Below, in pieces: positions 9,988 to 20,501 of a stretch of 64,000 bases of DNA. Source of the stretch: Euglena gracilis (taxonomy: Eukaryota; Euglenida; Euglenophyceae; Euglenales); NCBI GenBank assembly GCA_039621445.1, contig CP154956.1:57391966-57455965 (forward strand), in the 5' to 3' direction. A model generated the notes under the pieces. The model saw only the letters and a list, made by a program, of their open reading frames with translations, was not told the origin of the DNA and searched no databases. Position 1 is the stretch's first letter; the number at the start of each line of letters is the position of its first letter. The translations under genes were made by a program, and so were the position numbers.

Positions 9988-10718
9988 TCACGGCACACGA
10001 CAGGCTTTACACAAAAAAGAGCCATACTTTGGTGGCCGCCGCAAATCTTGGCAATGAAAATGATATGCCAAACCGCAGGCGCCACAGACAACTTTGTTCA
10101 GCTCCACACAATTTGGATTTTTGGGAATGGCAACACCACAAAAACCACATTTCTCCTGTTTTATAGGCAGTCGGGACACAGAACGAGGGACAGGGGGTTG
10201 GTCAGGGGAGGGGACGGAGCTGCTGACCGCAGGAGCGGAACGTTGCTCGGCGGTGGGAAACAAAGACGGAACATTGTTTTGCGGAATACCCGAGCGACGG
10301 CATTCACGTATGTCTGAAAAGAGGTTGCCGGACGATTCCCCGAAACGAACAAAGTTCCCGACTGCTGCTCACGTTGAGCCACACATTGTTCAATGACGCT
10401 CGCCTCATCGAACAACAGGCTGGGTTCCAGCTCCCATCCCGTCCAGGCAACAAAGAAAGCATCCAGCTCAGGATAAGAGGCTTGCCGATGTTGACACAGT
10501 TTGGCGAACTCCAAACAGTTGGCAACAGCAGCAAGCTCTGCACCCACGGAGCCGGACTTTTTCTTTGTGTTGCCCTGTGCCAGCAAGGTGCCATGAAGGG
10601 GGTCAACCTTCGGCTTCTTGGCATCTTGCTGGTATACCGCGAGAGCAGCCAGGAACAGTTCCGTCCTAGGGGGTGGTGGCAAAAGACTATTCACAAAGTT
10701 TGCCGTGCGTTTGGCCAT
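9988..10718 (-). pseudogene. PHD zinc-finger protein, one frameshift
   Basis: Two overlapping minus-strand frames make up this gene. The upstream frame (Met at 10,718, 185 codons) is helical, with no domain I recognise. It slips out of frame at about 10,280-10,300, where the second frame (to 9,988) carries on with a Pro/Ser linker and then a C4-H-C3 PHD finger: CGFC, 15 residues, CGAC, YHFHC, then CKAC. Spacing fits a PHD finger, which usually reads histone H3 tails; that function is family knowledge, not shown here. The gene fills the interior of the inverted-end element at 9,683-11,015, so it may be the element's own protein or a captured host exon. The break could also be an intron. Confidence 0.55.
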
Positions 10719-10767
10719 ATTGGCAGGGCTGTGGGAAAAAGGAAAAAAAGAAAAAAAAGGGGGGGTG

Positions 10768-10910
10768 ACACGTTTTCAGTGAGGGCATTTGTGGCAATGA
10801 CACGTTTTCAGTGAAGGCATCTGTGTTCAGGCACGTTTTCAGTGAGGGCATTTGTGGCAATGACACGTTTTCAGTGAAGGCATCTGTGTTCAGGCACGTT
10901 TTCAGTGAGG
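10768..10910 (+). repeat. Subterminal direct repeats, right (5 units of ~31 bp)
   Basis: Alternating units CACGTTTTCAGTGAGGGC and CACGTTTTCAGTGAAGGC with different tails, the same alternation as at 9,737-9,830. Confidence 0.8.
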
Positions 10911-11020
10911 GCGCCGTTTTTTGGGTCCGAATTTCACAAATTCGCGTTTTTGACCCCTTGCGTGAATCATGACCACGAATTTCAGGGCAGGCATTTGGCG
11001 GGCTCTGAACACGTTTTTAA

Positions 11021-11135
11021 ACAAATTGTGGCTGAGCCCAGATTTCAGCCTGAAAACGTGTTCAGGGGGCCCCCTTCGGGGGCCCCCTGGCTGAACACGT
11101 TTTCAGGCTGAAATCTGGGCTCAGCCACAATTTGT
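11021..11135. repeat. Perfect palindrome, 45-bp arms with G/C-block loop
   Basis: Arms 11,021-11,065 and 11,091-11,135 are exact reverse complements. The middle, GGGGCCCCC-TTC-GGGGGCCCCC, is itself almost self-complementary, so the stem is nearly continuous over 115 bp. The arms contain AAAACGTGTTCAG, shared with the ends of the adjacent element (9,683-11,015), so this is probably a related hairpin element or a duplicated end. Confidence 0.9.
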
Positions 11136-13160
11136 GTATAGAAACTTTCCCACCTGGCATTCAGGGGATGTATGTGTCCAATGGCGGATTTCTTGGCCGA
11201 CTTTAGAGGTTTTCAGCCCGGCACTTTGCGCCGGCCAAAAATCTGGCTTGACCTCCGAAAAGGTGTGGATCGAAAAAAATTGCCTAAAATTTCTGAGTCG
11301 CCCTCCCCCCCCCAACCACCTGGGGGTGGGGGGACCCTCCCCCCATTTCCAAACCCTACGGCCTCCTTGGCACTTGGCAACGGAAAGGCCACAGCAGTTG
11401 CCAAAACACAAACCAAACTGCAAACCACATTTTTTTCAAAAAAATTTGCGCTTTGCACCCCCCCGGGTCAACAAACCAAAAAACACTGGCCACAGCTAAC
11501 AACGTATATTTTTTTCTGGGGTTTTCAATTTTTTTTGGTCATACACAAAAAATTCTTCTCGGTGATGCACGAGTGATGCACAAAAATTTTCGATGTGATA
11601 CACATGATGCACAGTGGTGTGCACCGAGCAGCACCACACTCACCACCATTCTGTCTCAATGGCCCACATTAGACTCCAAAAGCGTCCAATTCAAAAAGGA
11701 AAAAAAAGCCTTTCACCAAATCGAGTTTGGTTTCTCTCATGTCGTCAAGCAAGAGATCACACAGGGCACGCATGCATTGTGTTGGAGACTTCCAAAGGGG
11801 GTGTGGATCAACTACCCCACTCCCAACACCCATTTAGCTAATGGTTGGGTTCCTTCAGACCATAAACCAATTGGGGGGGACAATTTGGGGGGGTTTCCAG
11901 CACCCACCCCCTTTTACCTGCAATTTTAAACCACAAATTGGTTCCTTTTATGGATTTGACTTGTGGACGGGCAACTTGTAAAACGTTTTGAAACGGGCAT
12001 TTTGGAGATCTTCTGAGCTTTTCAGGCCAGAGGCCAATTGGCCAGTTGGGGGGGGGGGGCAAATTGGGGAGTGAATTGATGCAAAGGCATGGATTGACGA
12101 ACAGAAGAGTTCCAATTTTTGTTCATCGTTGGACCCGTCATGAGTTCTCTCATCTGGCAAGTTTTTAAAAATATCCAAATGGACAAATTTGGAGATTTTC
12201 TGAGCCTTGCCGAAATTGGCCACAATTGGAGGGGGGCAAACAAGGGCGGGTGAGGGTGAATGCATTTGCATTTTCGGACGTTTAAAAGGATCTCAAACGT
12301 GAAAAAAAATGAAAATCAAAGAAAAAAATTTAAATTGAATGCATGTTTTAGACGCCGTGTTCAGCCCTTGGATTGCATTTTGGTTTTCCCAAAACTCCGT
12401 GCCCGACCCGACTTCTTATGGCCAGATTTGGGCCAAAGAAAATTGAGAAATGCACACCATCGTTTATAGACACCAAAAAAAAGAGCCAAATTGCCTTGTT
12501 TGTTGAAATTTTGATCACATCTCCCATTCACCACAAGAGCAAAGGGGAGGCTTATCTTCGGGCCTTCAAATTGGTTTCGCTTCATTTTCGACAAGTTTTG
12601 CAATTGGGGGTTCAAAGAACCATTGAAGGAAAACAAAGTCGCACAAGAAGCCCTGGTTCTGGTCTCGTGGAGTGCGTGGAGAATTGCAGGTGCTCACCTG
12701 CAGGACTTGTGGGGAATAGGTTCAACAAAAAAACGAGACCACGGCTCAATTCATGACCTGAAACACCAAAATGAAAATCTTCAACATTTGACATCGATTG
12801 CCCAATCTAAAAAATGTTTGAAGTGTTCATCAGTCTGCATGAAATTTCGCTTTGAGGGTCAAGGATTTTTTGGATCTAATCATCCTGAAAAAAAAGGTCA
12901 AAATTGACAAAAGTGCAGTTGGAAGATGTTCCAACCTTGACATTACGTTGGGGTGAAAATCCTCACAATTTTCCTCCTGTTGGCAGACCCCAACCAATAA
13001 ATACGCTTGATCTTTCTTCCTCAAATATTCTTCGCAAAAAAGACATCATCTGAAAACTGTCTTCTTTCTTTTTGAAAACACTTTGCAAATTACAAACAAA
13101 TGAATATTTTTCCCACTTAATCAGCCATCCATCTCAAAGATTCAAATTCAGTTAATTGAA
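11136..13160. other. Non-coding stretch
   Basis: No gene recognised. The sequence has many long-A/T words and C/G homopolymers. Segments around 11,840-11,890, 12,030-12,065 and 12,220-12,245 share AATTGG / GGCCAATTGG words, also seen at 2,340-2,400 and 8,540-8,570, suggesting another short dispersed repeat. Confidence 0.5.
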
Positions 13161-13538
13161 TCATTGAAACAATTTGACCAGATAAGTCCTGATCCCAACC
13201 TCTGAATATGAAGGAGTGCTGTTCACATCGCATTCAACCACTTCATACGTGCTGGAGCTGCAAACTTGGCTCACCTGACTACAGACATCAAGGACATCAA
13301 AACTGCTTGTGGTGCTGAATGAACCTCTTCCATCCAAACGTTCCCAAGAGGGTGAGGGTGCTGAATCTAAACAGGAAGGGGACAGGTAGTCCTGTATTGG
13401 TGGAAGTGGATGTGGCAAATTGTCGACAACGGGTAAAGTCGGGAAAGAGATGACATTGAGTCGTGCAGGCGGATTCCATGTGACGGCTTTCGGTTTGCTC
13501 TTTTCCATACTCGTAAGGCAACGAGGGCTGGAAAGCAT
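13161..13538 (-). CDS. Unrecognised Ser/Pro-rich open frame, 125 codons
   Basis: The frame has varied composition (Ser, Pro, Val, Asp) and no homopolymer runs. It looks like a disordered region, for example SYSEVG near the end. No domain is recognised, no splice partners are obvious, and an overlapping plus-strand frame exists. Low confidence as a gene. Confidence 0.2.
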   Translation of the reverse strand: MLSSPRCLTSMEKSKPKAVTWNPPARLNVISFPTLPVVDNLPHPLPPIQDYLSPSCLDSAPSPSWERLDGRGSFSTTSSFDVLDVCSQVSQVCSSSTYEVVECDVNSTPSYSEVGIRTYLVKLFQ

Positions 13539-13718
13539 ACTGCAAAACCTTGGAGAAGGTAATGATGAGATGCCTCAAGGTTGTCTCATTTCCTTCCGAG
13601 ACAGGGAATGCATAATTATTTTTTACGACGAAGCGCCTTGGGGCGAGCGGCCTCGGGACAAAGACGATTCATGAAAAGTGGTGAGCCCCGAATCCCGAGG
13701 GTTACATGGCAGGAGGAG

Positions 13719-13752
13719 GATGGAGGATGGGTGCCAGCACCCATCCTCCATC
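13719..13752. repeat. Perfect palindrome, 16-bp arms, 2-base loop
   Basis: GATGGAGGATGGGTGC, loop CA, then its exact reverse complement. Confidence 0.85.
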
Positions 13753-14029
13753 TCCACACCCAGCCCATCTCCACACCGCCACGGTGAGGGGTCGGCAGGA
13801 GCAGCGGTCAGGAGCTTCGTGTGGTGGGGGGGGGGGGCGCCCTTGGTGCCGAGCAAACCTCACACCACACGTTCGGGTCCCCATGGGGCCTTGACTAGCC
13901 CGACCTGATTGACCTGACTGCTATGGGTGCCTTCGGGCCTTGAATAGCCCGGCCCGACAATGACCCCGAACCGAGTGTCACGGAAAGGTTCCAGCCCAGG
14001 AGTGCAACCAGCCCTCTGGGAGGGTGGAG

Positions 14030-14489
14030 CTCCGAAGGAACAAGCGATGGATGGCAAACCGCCGAAAGACTGGCAACACGGGAACGGTGGAGGACGTTCC
14101 TGAAAAGGAAGGACACCAAGTACGACATCCCCTGTGGAAACGGGGGCTGGTCCTTCGCCACCCTGACGATGGGCACATGGGGCGGCCTGGGACCAAAAAG
14201 CGCGACCCTGCTGACCAGGACAATCAAACGTGCGACCTCTTGGGACCATGGCGACATCCGCTCCACGCGCCAAGAGCTACCAGCTGCTGGCGATGGCCCT
14301 CTTCCGGCAGATCGCGCAAATGCTGCGCCCGAAGCCCATCCTGCGCTGAAACTGCTCAACTGCTCCGATCAACAACCAGACAAAGCACGCTCCCCACCCC
14401 ACCGCATCGTCGGCGGACCAGGGCAACGGCTAACGGCTGCCAAAAGCCACACCCGGTGTCGCACCGCTACTGCATCTCCCCAACACTAG
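14030..14489 (+). pseudogene. Retrotransposon ORF, C-terminal fragment (copy on plus strand)
   Basis: The frame reads ...ERLATRERWRTFLKRKD, then KYD, GNGGWSF, GTWGGLGPKSATLL, and ends at a stop near 14,487. This order (ERxATxERRxTFLKRK, KYD, GW-F-P, GG-GP-A) is that of the extreme C-terminus of a widespread group of non-LTR-type reverse-transcriptase proteins. The copy at 17,872-18,885 on the minus strand contains the part just before it and shares the ERxATRERxRTFLKR join. The reverse transcriptase itself is absent, so this is a 5'-truncated relic, as retroposition usually leaves. Confidence 0.6.
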
Positions 14490-15150
14490 AACCAGCCCAT
14501 TGAGAGAGCCACCCCCTCAGCCTCTGCTTAACCCCTCTGACTATCCATGGGGCTCCCCCATCTGTACATAGCCTCCCTCTCCCCTGAACACTCAAATCCA
14601 GTAGGCTGTGCCACTGGTCGGTGGATTCGGTTCGCCCCACCACCGTTTGTCACTTTTCCCCTCGCAGATGGCTCTGGTTGTAAAAAAAAGTTTTTACGTG
14701 TTGTTCGAGACGAGGTTGGCGCCTTACCCCGTTTGTGCTTGACTGCTTTGGCGGCATGGGGCAGGAAAGTTCGTTCTGTGATGTCCACTCTCCTTAAATC
14801 CTTGTTAGGGCAAAAGGGAGGGTTGGCTTCAGCGCCAAACCGAAGCAGAAGTGTGGCAAGGACTCTCACTCACCCTCGCCAAAGAAATCTCTAAACAACT
14901 GGTTTGGAGCTTCTACACCAACCTGTCAAATGACACTGACCTTTCTGACCTTTCTGCCGGTGCCACCTCCCTTATTCCCAGTGAACACCACCTGTCGACC
15001 TTGGTTAACCTGCCCCCCTCCACATGAATCCCACCGCTTCCCCACTTCACACTCCTGTCCTCTCCATCCTCTCTTGATATTAACGTCACCGTAGCCATCT
15101 GTTCGAGACCGCGGCCAACAATTAATTCCAACCCAAGCAGCGAAATACTC
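14490..15150. other. No gene recognised
   Basis: Mixed-composition sequence just downstream of the retrotransposon fragment, possibly its 3' tail. Overlapping frames on both strands give no domain. Confidence 0.4.
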
Positions 15151-15162
15151 CAAGTCCAAGCA

Positions 15163-15780
15163 AACACCCCCCCCCCCCCCCCCCGCAACCCCCCCGCAAC
15201 CCCCCCGCAACCCGACCGGAGGCCCAATTCTGGGAAAATTTCTTTCGGGTGGGAGATGCCTAATTTTGGTTAAAATATAGTTGTCGTGCACATTTTTGGC
15301 TCCAATAAGGGCAAATGGGTCAAAATTTTGAGTTGGCGATGCCCAATTTGGAACCAAAATCCTAATTTGATGTGTGGAAATGCCTAATTTTTGGTGGCAT
15401 CATCCAAATTTTGCGACTTGGTGATTCCTAATTTTGACATGCAAAAATCGGTTCCCCCCCCCCCCCCCCCCCCCCCCCCCGCAACCCCCCCGCAACCCGA
15501 CTCACCCCCCTACGGACCTGACACCCACACACGCCATCCAACGGCAAGCTCAGCACAGGGGGGTCGGCACACCCCTCTCCCCCCCCCCTCACCGACCCCC
15601 TCGCCACGCCATTTTACCCCCCCCCTCTTTTTAGACCCCCTCGCCACGCCATGTCAGCCGCGCCAAAGAAAATTTTCTTGGAAAACCCCCGCGCCCCCCC
15701 CCCCCCCCCCCCCCGGGCCCCCCCCCCCACCCCAAAACCCCCCCCCCCCCCCCCCCCCTAGCCGGACGGCTCGCCACGGC
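15163..15780. repeat. C-tract and CCCCCCGCAAC tandem repeats
   Basis: Long C runs at about 15,167-15,184, 15,455-15,480, 15,695-15,755, with CCCCCCGCAAC units at 15,184-15,215 and 15,478-15,500. Between them, 15,245-15,440 contains spaced copies of ATGCCTAATTTT / ATTCCTAATTTT, matching the array at 17,390-17,560. Confidence 0.7.
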
Positions 15781-15824
15781 GTGCCGACCCCCCACAACAC
15801 CCCCCCAGGCCCTTTATATTGAAG

Positions 15825-15881
15825 AAGAAGGCGTGTCAGTGGAAAATGAGCCTCGCTCATTTTCCACTGACACGCCTTCTT
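15825..15881. repeat. Perfect palindrome, 26-bp arms, 5-base loop
   Basis: AAGAAGGCGTGTCAGT...AATGAG, loop CCTCG, exact reverse complement. It is flanked by C-rich sequence on both sides. Confidence 0.9.
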
Positions 15882-15939
15882 AACGTGACCCCCCTATATG
15901 TCACCCACCCCTAATTTTCGCCCCCCCCCCATAGTTGGC

Positions 15940-17280
15940 AACCTGTTTTTTTTGGACTTTGTTTTTTTTGTTTTTTTTAATTCTAACAATGTTTTTTTTA
16001 AAAAAAACAAAAAAAAACGCCAACAAGGTTTTGCTCGGAAAATTTTTTGAATGCATATTTTCAATCATTTTTGGCAAGTTTTGGGGCATTTCTGCCAAAA
16101 ATTTCCTTAAAAAAAAATGAAAAAAGTCCTAAAGTTGCATTTTTTGCAATTTTTGAATGTTTTTGACCATTTTTTTGGCAATTTTTGAACTTAGTAGGAT
16201 TCGAAGTATGGTTTGGGTGCTTCATAACGAGTTTTTTCAATGAAAATTTCCTTTTGTTTTTTTTTAATGTTTTTTTTGGTGTTTTTTTTATTAAAAAAAA
16301 CACGTTGTTTTGTTTTTTTTAAAAAAAACCAAAAAAATGCCAAAGTATGCCCCCCCCTGGACCCATGGACCCATGGACATGTAGGGTAAATTGAGTACCC
16401 CCACCCCTAATTGTCAACCCCCCCTAATTGTCGCCAGGGGGGTCAAAACGCTCCCTGGGGGGTGCCATATGGGGGGGGGTCACGTTACATCCTCTGTTGA
16501 ACATAGAACGCCCCACTGAGTCCCCTCGGGATGATGTGGAATGTACATTTCTCACCCGCCGGAGCACCATGTACATAAAAGGTGCACACCGGTTGCGGGG
16601 TTCGGCGTTTTTTTCCGTTTCCAATAATTCCAATTTTTCCAACGTCAAATTATTCCGAAATTTTTGAGGAAAATTTCCAAAATTTCCACAGGGTGAAGCA
16701 CTGCAAAGGGGGTCTGGTTTTCTTCCGCCGGCGGCGGTTTTTCCCACGCTGACGGCACGGTGCTCCAAGCAGGGGTGCCACAAGGGTGTCCTAGGCACAG
16801 GTTTCACGCTGAAACCGTGTTTGGGCCGATTTCGAGACTTTAAAAGTCTTAAGTCTTCGCCCAAAACACGGTTTCAAACAAGAACAGTGTTTTGGGCCAA
16901 GGTTTTAGGGGGGCCCAGGGGCGGGGACCGCGGCGCCGAAGCTGGCGTTTTTTTGTTTTTTCTAAAAAAAACAACAAAAAACGAGTTTTTTTTTGGAAAA
17001 ACGGCAAAGAAAATGGGTTTTTTTTGAAAACCCTGGCTGGATCAAGCGCCAAGTCGCTGGCATCACAAAACCCAGAAAAAAAGCCACCGTGTGCACACAT
17101 CCCTTTTCCCTTGCTTTTGTGTTGACCTTTGATGAGATATGGGCAAAAGACGTTGACCCATTGCCATCTTTGGCAGTTGTTCGGGTCCAAGAGCGATGAC
17201 GGTCATTCACTGTCATCATCGCTGGAGGAAGGTAAGTCGGATGGGTTCAGAGCGCGAAAGAGGAAGGTCAGTGCCAGCCT
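15940..17280. other. T/A-run sequence without genes
   Basis: Long TTTTTTT-AAAAAAA inverted runs (about 15,945-16,340 and 16,940-17,030) resemble the T-run element at 23,850-24,252. A (ACCCATGG)n doublet lies near 16,361-16,376. No coding signal. Confidence 0.5.
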
Positions 17281-17289
17281 TTTGTCCTT

Positions 17290-17634
17290 TGGGGGTGTCT
17301 CCCCCGCGTCCCCCCCGCGTCCCCCCCCGCGTCCCCCCCGCGTCCCACTTTGGAACCAAAATTTTGTTCTGTTGAGACAGCCAAATTCAGGAGGCTGATT
17401 CCTAATTTCAAGCAGATTTGAGGTTGGTGATTCCTAATTGGTGTGGGTGATTCCTAACTTGCGGTGGGTGATTCCTAATTTGGTGTGGGTTTGTCCTAAT
17501 TTGTTGTGGTAGAATTCTAATTTGACCAAAATTTTCTCGTGGCAAATTCCTAATTTCACTGTCCCAAAAATGGTGTCTCCCCCGCGTTCCCCCCCCCCCG
17601 CGTCCCCCCCCGCGTCCCTCCCGCGTCCCAGACA
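17290..17634. repeat. CCTAATTT array between two CCCCGCGTC tandem tracts
   Basis: CCCCCCGCGTC units occur at 17,298-17,345 and 17,577-17,632. Between them, about seven spaced copies of GTGATTCCTAATTT or a close variant occur every 25-30 bp. A similar pairing of C-rich tandem tracts and CCTAATTT words is at 15,163-15,500, so the two are copies of one composite repeat. Confidence 0.65.
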
Positions 17635-17871
17635 CCCCCTTTTGTCCGTCTTTGCCCATAAACATGACCCATTGTGAAAAATTGCGCTCTAGATTTGCTG
17701 TGGATGCCAAACAAATAGCTGTAAAAGCAACAGAAAAGAAAGTCAAAGTTTGCAAATTGAGGTTTGAAAATACTAACAAATCTTTCCATTCTTGGCCCGG
17801 ACCCAGACAAAACAATTGGCATTCTTCAGTGGCTTTGCAACCTTGAATTAGGAATTGCAGACTTGGTGAAT

Positions 17872-18885
17872 CCACCCGGCGTTTGAGGAAGGTCCTCCGG
17901 CGTTCCCTCGTGGCGGTTCTTTCGGAGGACTGCCATCCGTGGGCAACAGTGATATCCACGGCTGTGGGCTTTCCGTCTTGCCACGTAGCCAAGAGGAGAT
18001 CTGCGGGCCGCAGGGAGCCATCGGGCTAGTTTGGGATGGCGACCTCACGTTGGACACTTTGGCCGTTAGAGGACAGTAAGTTGAACAGAGCGTCCTGAAC
18101 GGCATTGGCAAATTTATTGCGGATGCCGTACATCTCGTGATCCCCGTGGATACCCCCCCCCTTTATTTGACCCCCCCCCCTTAATTGAGCATTTGGGTCC
18201 GGGGAAAATTTTTTTTTCATGCGCCGAAGGCGCCGAAAATTTTTTTTGCCCTATTTCTAAAGGAATTTTTGACCCCCCTTATTTGACCCCCCCCCCTTAT
18301 TTGAGCATTTGGGGGGTCCTTTGGCCCGTGGGTGTGCTCAAATAAAGGGGGGGGGGTATGTGTGGCCGCTTGGCAACCTGTGCAGATGCCGGGAGTGTCT
18401 GCCAGGGGGAGACATAGCCACCACTTCAAGCCCAGGCAATAGTCTGCCGAGTCGATGGTGTGCATGGCCCGACTGGGTGACGCCGCCATCCAACCGTGAC
18501 TGATCCTGTTCGATTGCGCCAACAGATGAGCCTGGTCTCGTGCAGAGGATCTGTCAATGAGGGCGCCCACCGTAGCCTGTGACAGCTAGGTTTGCCACCA
18601 GCGTTGTGAGGTGTCATTTCCGGAGGCGGAAGCGAAGGCCGCGGGTGTTAGCAGATGTCTGCTTTCCGGGTGCCGAGGACCGAGGGAGGAGCATAGGTCG
18701 CTGGCTGCCTGTTGGCATGGTCTGTCCTCCAGTGTTGCGGTGTATGCTGGGCAGGCAATTTTCTTGTGCCCATGCGTGTAGAACTGACAGAGTGCTGCTG
18801 TGCGGGCTTTCTCCTTGAGTGGCTGCTGGAATCCGTAGACCACAACTTCCTTGGGACAGCGGCAGGGCGGCTTGGTATCGTCCAT
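17872..18885 (-). pseudogene. Retrotransposon ORF, C-terminal region, decayed and interrupted
   Basis: Reading the minus strand downwards, one frame gives ARDQAHLLAQS, GWMAASPS, then a Leu-rich stretch with CTGCQA, then (after an insertion) GDHEMYGIRNKF, VQREVAIPN, PDGSLRPADLLL, WQDGKPTAVDITV and ERTATRERRRTFLKRR. This series matches the part of non-LTR-type reverse-transcriptase proteins downstream of the polymerase: a C-C zinc-knuckle-like motif, a GD-H motif, RPADLLL, and DxTV. Stops at 18,586 and 18,026 and a 208-bp insertion at 18,151-18,358 show it is dead. Frames further up (to about 20,400) may be older parts of the same element. Confidence 0.6.
18151..18358. mobile_element. 208-bp inverted-end element inserted in the retrotransposon relic
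   Basis: Ends are TACCCCCCCCCCTTTATTTGA and its inverse (TCAAATAAAGGGGGGGGGGTA). It holds the hairpin GCGCC-GAA-GGCGC (18,221-18,233) between A/T runs. It splits the retrotransposon reading frame exactly between its C-C and GD-H motifs. No clear target duplication. Confidence 0.6.
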
Positions 18886-20400
18886 GGTCAGGGCCTGCCC
18901 TAAGAGGCCCTTAGGCTACTTGTCTGGCACGATTTTAAGAGCGCGGAGGGTCCATAGCACCCACTCGGGGTCCAGCACGTAATCGGAGAGGGATGAAGGC
19001 CCTGGCAGCGGGTAGACATCACCGCCTGTGAGGATGGCATCGCCCCGTCCGGTGGGGGGGGTGCGGAGCTCTAGCTCTGGTTCGGCCTCCAGGAGGACGG
19101 GGAGGGAACTTCCAGGACCAGACGGAACGGATCTGTGGGAAGTCCTACGGCACACCACATGGAAGACCTTTTTCACATCCTCGAGGTGGATGGCCGTCCC
19201 GGGGCCGTCAGGCAGCAGGACTCCAGCTAGCCCCGCGGTGGTACCACGTTCACTGCACCCTATGTGCTACCCAGAACATCTCCTCAAGCGCTGCGCCACC
19301 GTGAGTAGGAGGGTGTCCTCCCCCTGTCCTCGGGAGAGAGGCGGGTCTGCAAGTCTGGGGCATGGCATGCACAAGAGGAATATGTTGCACGTTTCGACAC
19401 GACTCGCGATTGTGGCTGATTTTGGCACTGGTACAGAGTCTCCACGTCTTCCCATGTGCACTGGATCCTGCATACCCGGTGCAGCTACGGCGGTCGGAGG
19501 TCGGCTTCCTCAGCCCGTGCCGCCCCACACACGACCGTTGGGTGTGGCTTGATGCGGTTTCTGCGGCCCACACGCGGTCGCGGCGGTGAGATGCACCGCG
19601 GGGCCTGACAGGCTGGAGGAGTCCAATGTAGGCCCTCCTCGCGGAGGTGCCATGGGCATTGGGCGTGGAGGGCTTGTGCCACGCGGACTACCTCGTTCCC
19701 GGTCGGTGGTCTGTTGGGGCAGGGCGCTGTGGTAGGCAATACAGGGGGCGGCGGCGCCCGAAGGCCGCCCTCGCTCGAGGTCCATACCTTTCCCCGGTAT
19801 TTCCCACCCGGCCACCACTTCCCGGAGTCTCAGGGCCAGGGCTTCGGGGAAGAGCTCCCACCTCCCCACCTCCTAACGTGCCCTGCGCTTGGCCAGAAAT
19901 TCCTCCTGAAACGAATGACATTTTTTGGACGCGTGGCTCGGGGAGGCCCTCGGCCGGGGATGGGGGGGGGGCGGGAGGTCCTCTTGCCGTGTCCTGGCGG
20001 GCTCCCAAATCCATGCCCCGGGCATTTCCCCGGGGAGGCCCCATTGAGACCCATCCCAAGTATGTGGTGGGGTGGGGGGCGGTGTCTGGAAGATCCGAAA
20101 GGGCGGCTTTGCATTTTATCCATCAAGCAGGACGTGGTGATGGGCCGAGATCGGCTTGGCCAGGAGGGGCGGCGTCCCCCTGCCCCAGGCGGCGGGCCCC
20201 TCGTTTGATGAGTCTGCAAGAGCAGGCACGATTGGGGGGGGGGTCTTGGGCTGCAACACTTCGGCCGGACCAGCCGTCTCCTGCTGGCCTGGTGGGGGCC
20301 TTGGGGCGACAAATTCTGTGCGGGAACTGTCAAACACTGTGCTCCAGGGGGGGTCGGCCCATTCTGACTCCCTTGGGATAGTGTAGTCCGCAACGTTTTG
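18886..20400 (-). other. GC-rich region, possibly older part of the retrotransposon
   Basis: Frames on both strands are long because the region is GC-rich; none shows a domain. The minus strand has Pro/Gly/Arg-rich pieces that would lie upstream of the retrotransposon fragment at 17,872-18,885. No reverse-transcriptase YxDD motif was found. Confidence 0.3.
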
Positions 20401-20501
20401 GCCTGAGGACCCGGGGGGGGGGGGGGGCAGGAATTCAGGCCATATGCTTGGAGGGAGGGGGTGCCAACTTTTGGTGGCCATTCTCCTGCAGAGAGATCTT
20501 G

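Larger units (their letters stand above)
9683..11015 (-). mobile_element. DNA element with ~42-bp inverted ends, subterminal repeats and a PHD-finger frame
   Basis: Seen: AACGTGTTCAG...CCCGCCAAATGCCTGCC...TCATGA at 9,683-9,730 is matched in inverse at 10,967-11,015. Inside, about 31-bp repeats with the core CACGTTTTCAGTGARGGC lie at both ends (9,737-9,830 and 10,768-10,910) in the same orientation. Between them one gene-like region runs on the minus strand. I could not fix a target duplication. Inference: a DNA transposon of unknown superfamily, or a mobilised gene fragment. Confidence 0.65.

Noticed and set aside
9737-10910. CRISPR-like array of ~31-bp repeats
   Set aside because: The repeats are adjacent without unique spacers, lie at both ends of an inverted-end element, and the DNA is eukaryotic.
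15434-15860. Proline-rich protein frames
   Set aside because: They are translations of C homopolymers on one strand and G homopolymers on the other.
16424-16864. 146-codon minus-strand frame
   Set aside because: No domain, overlapping frames on the other strand, and T-rich, repeat-like surroundings.
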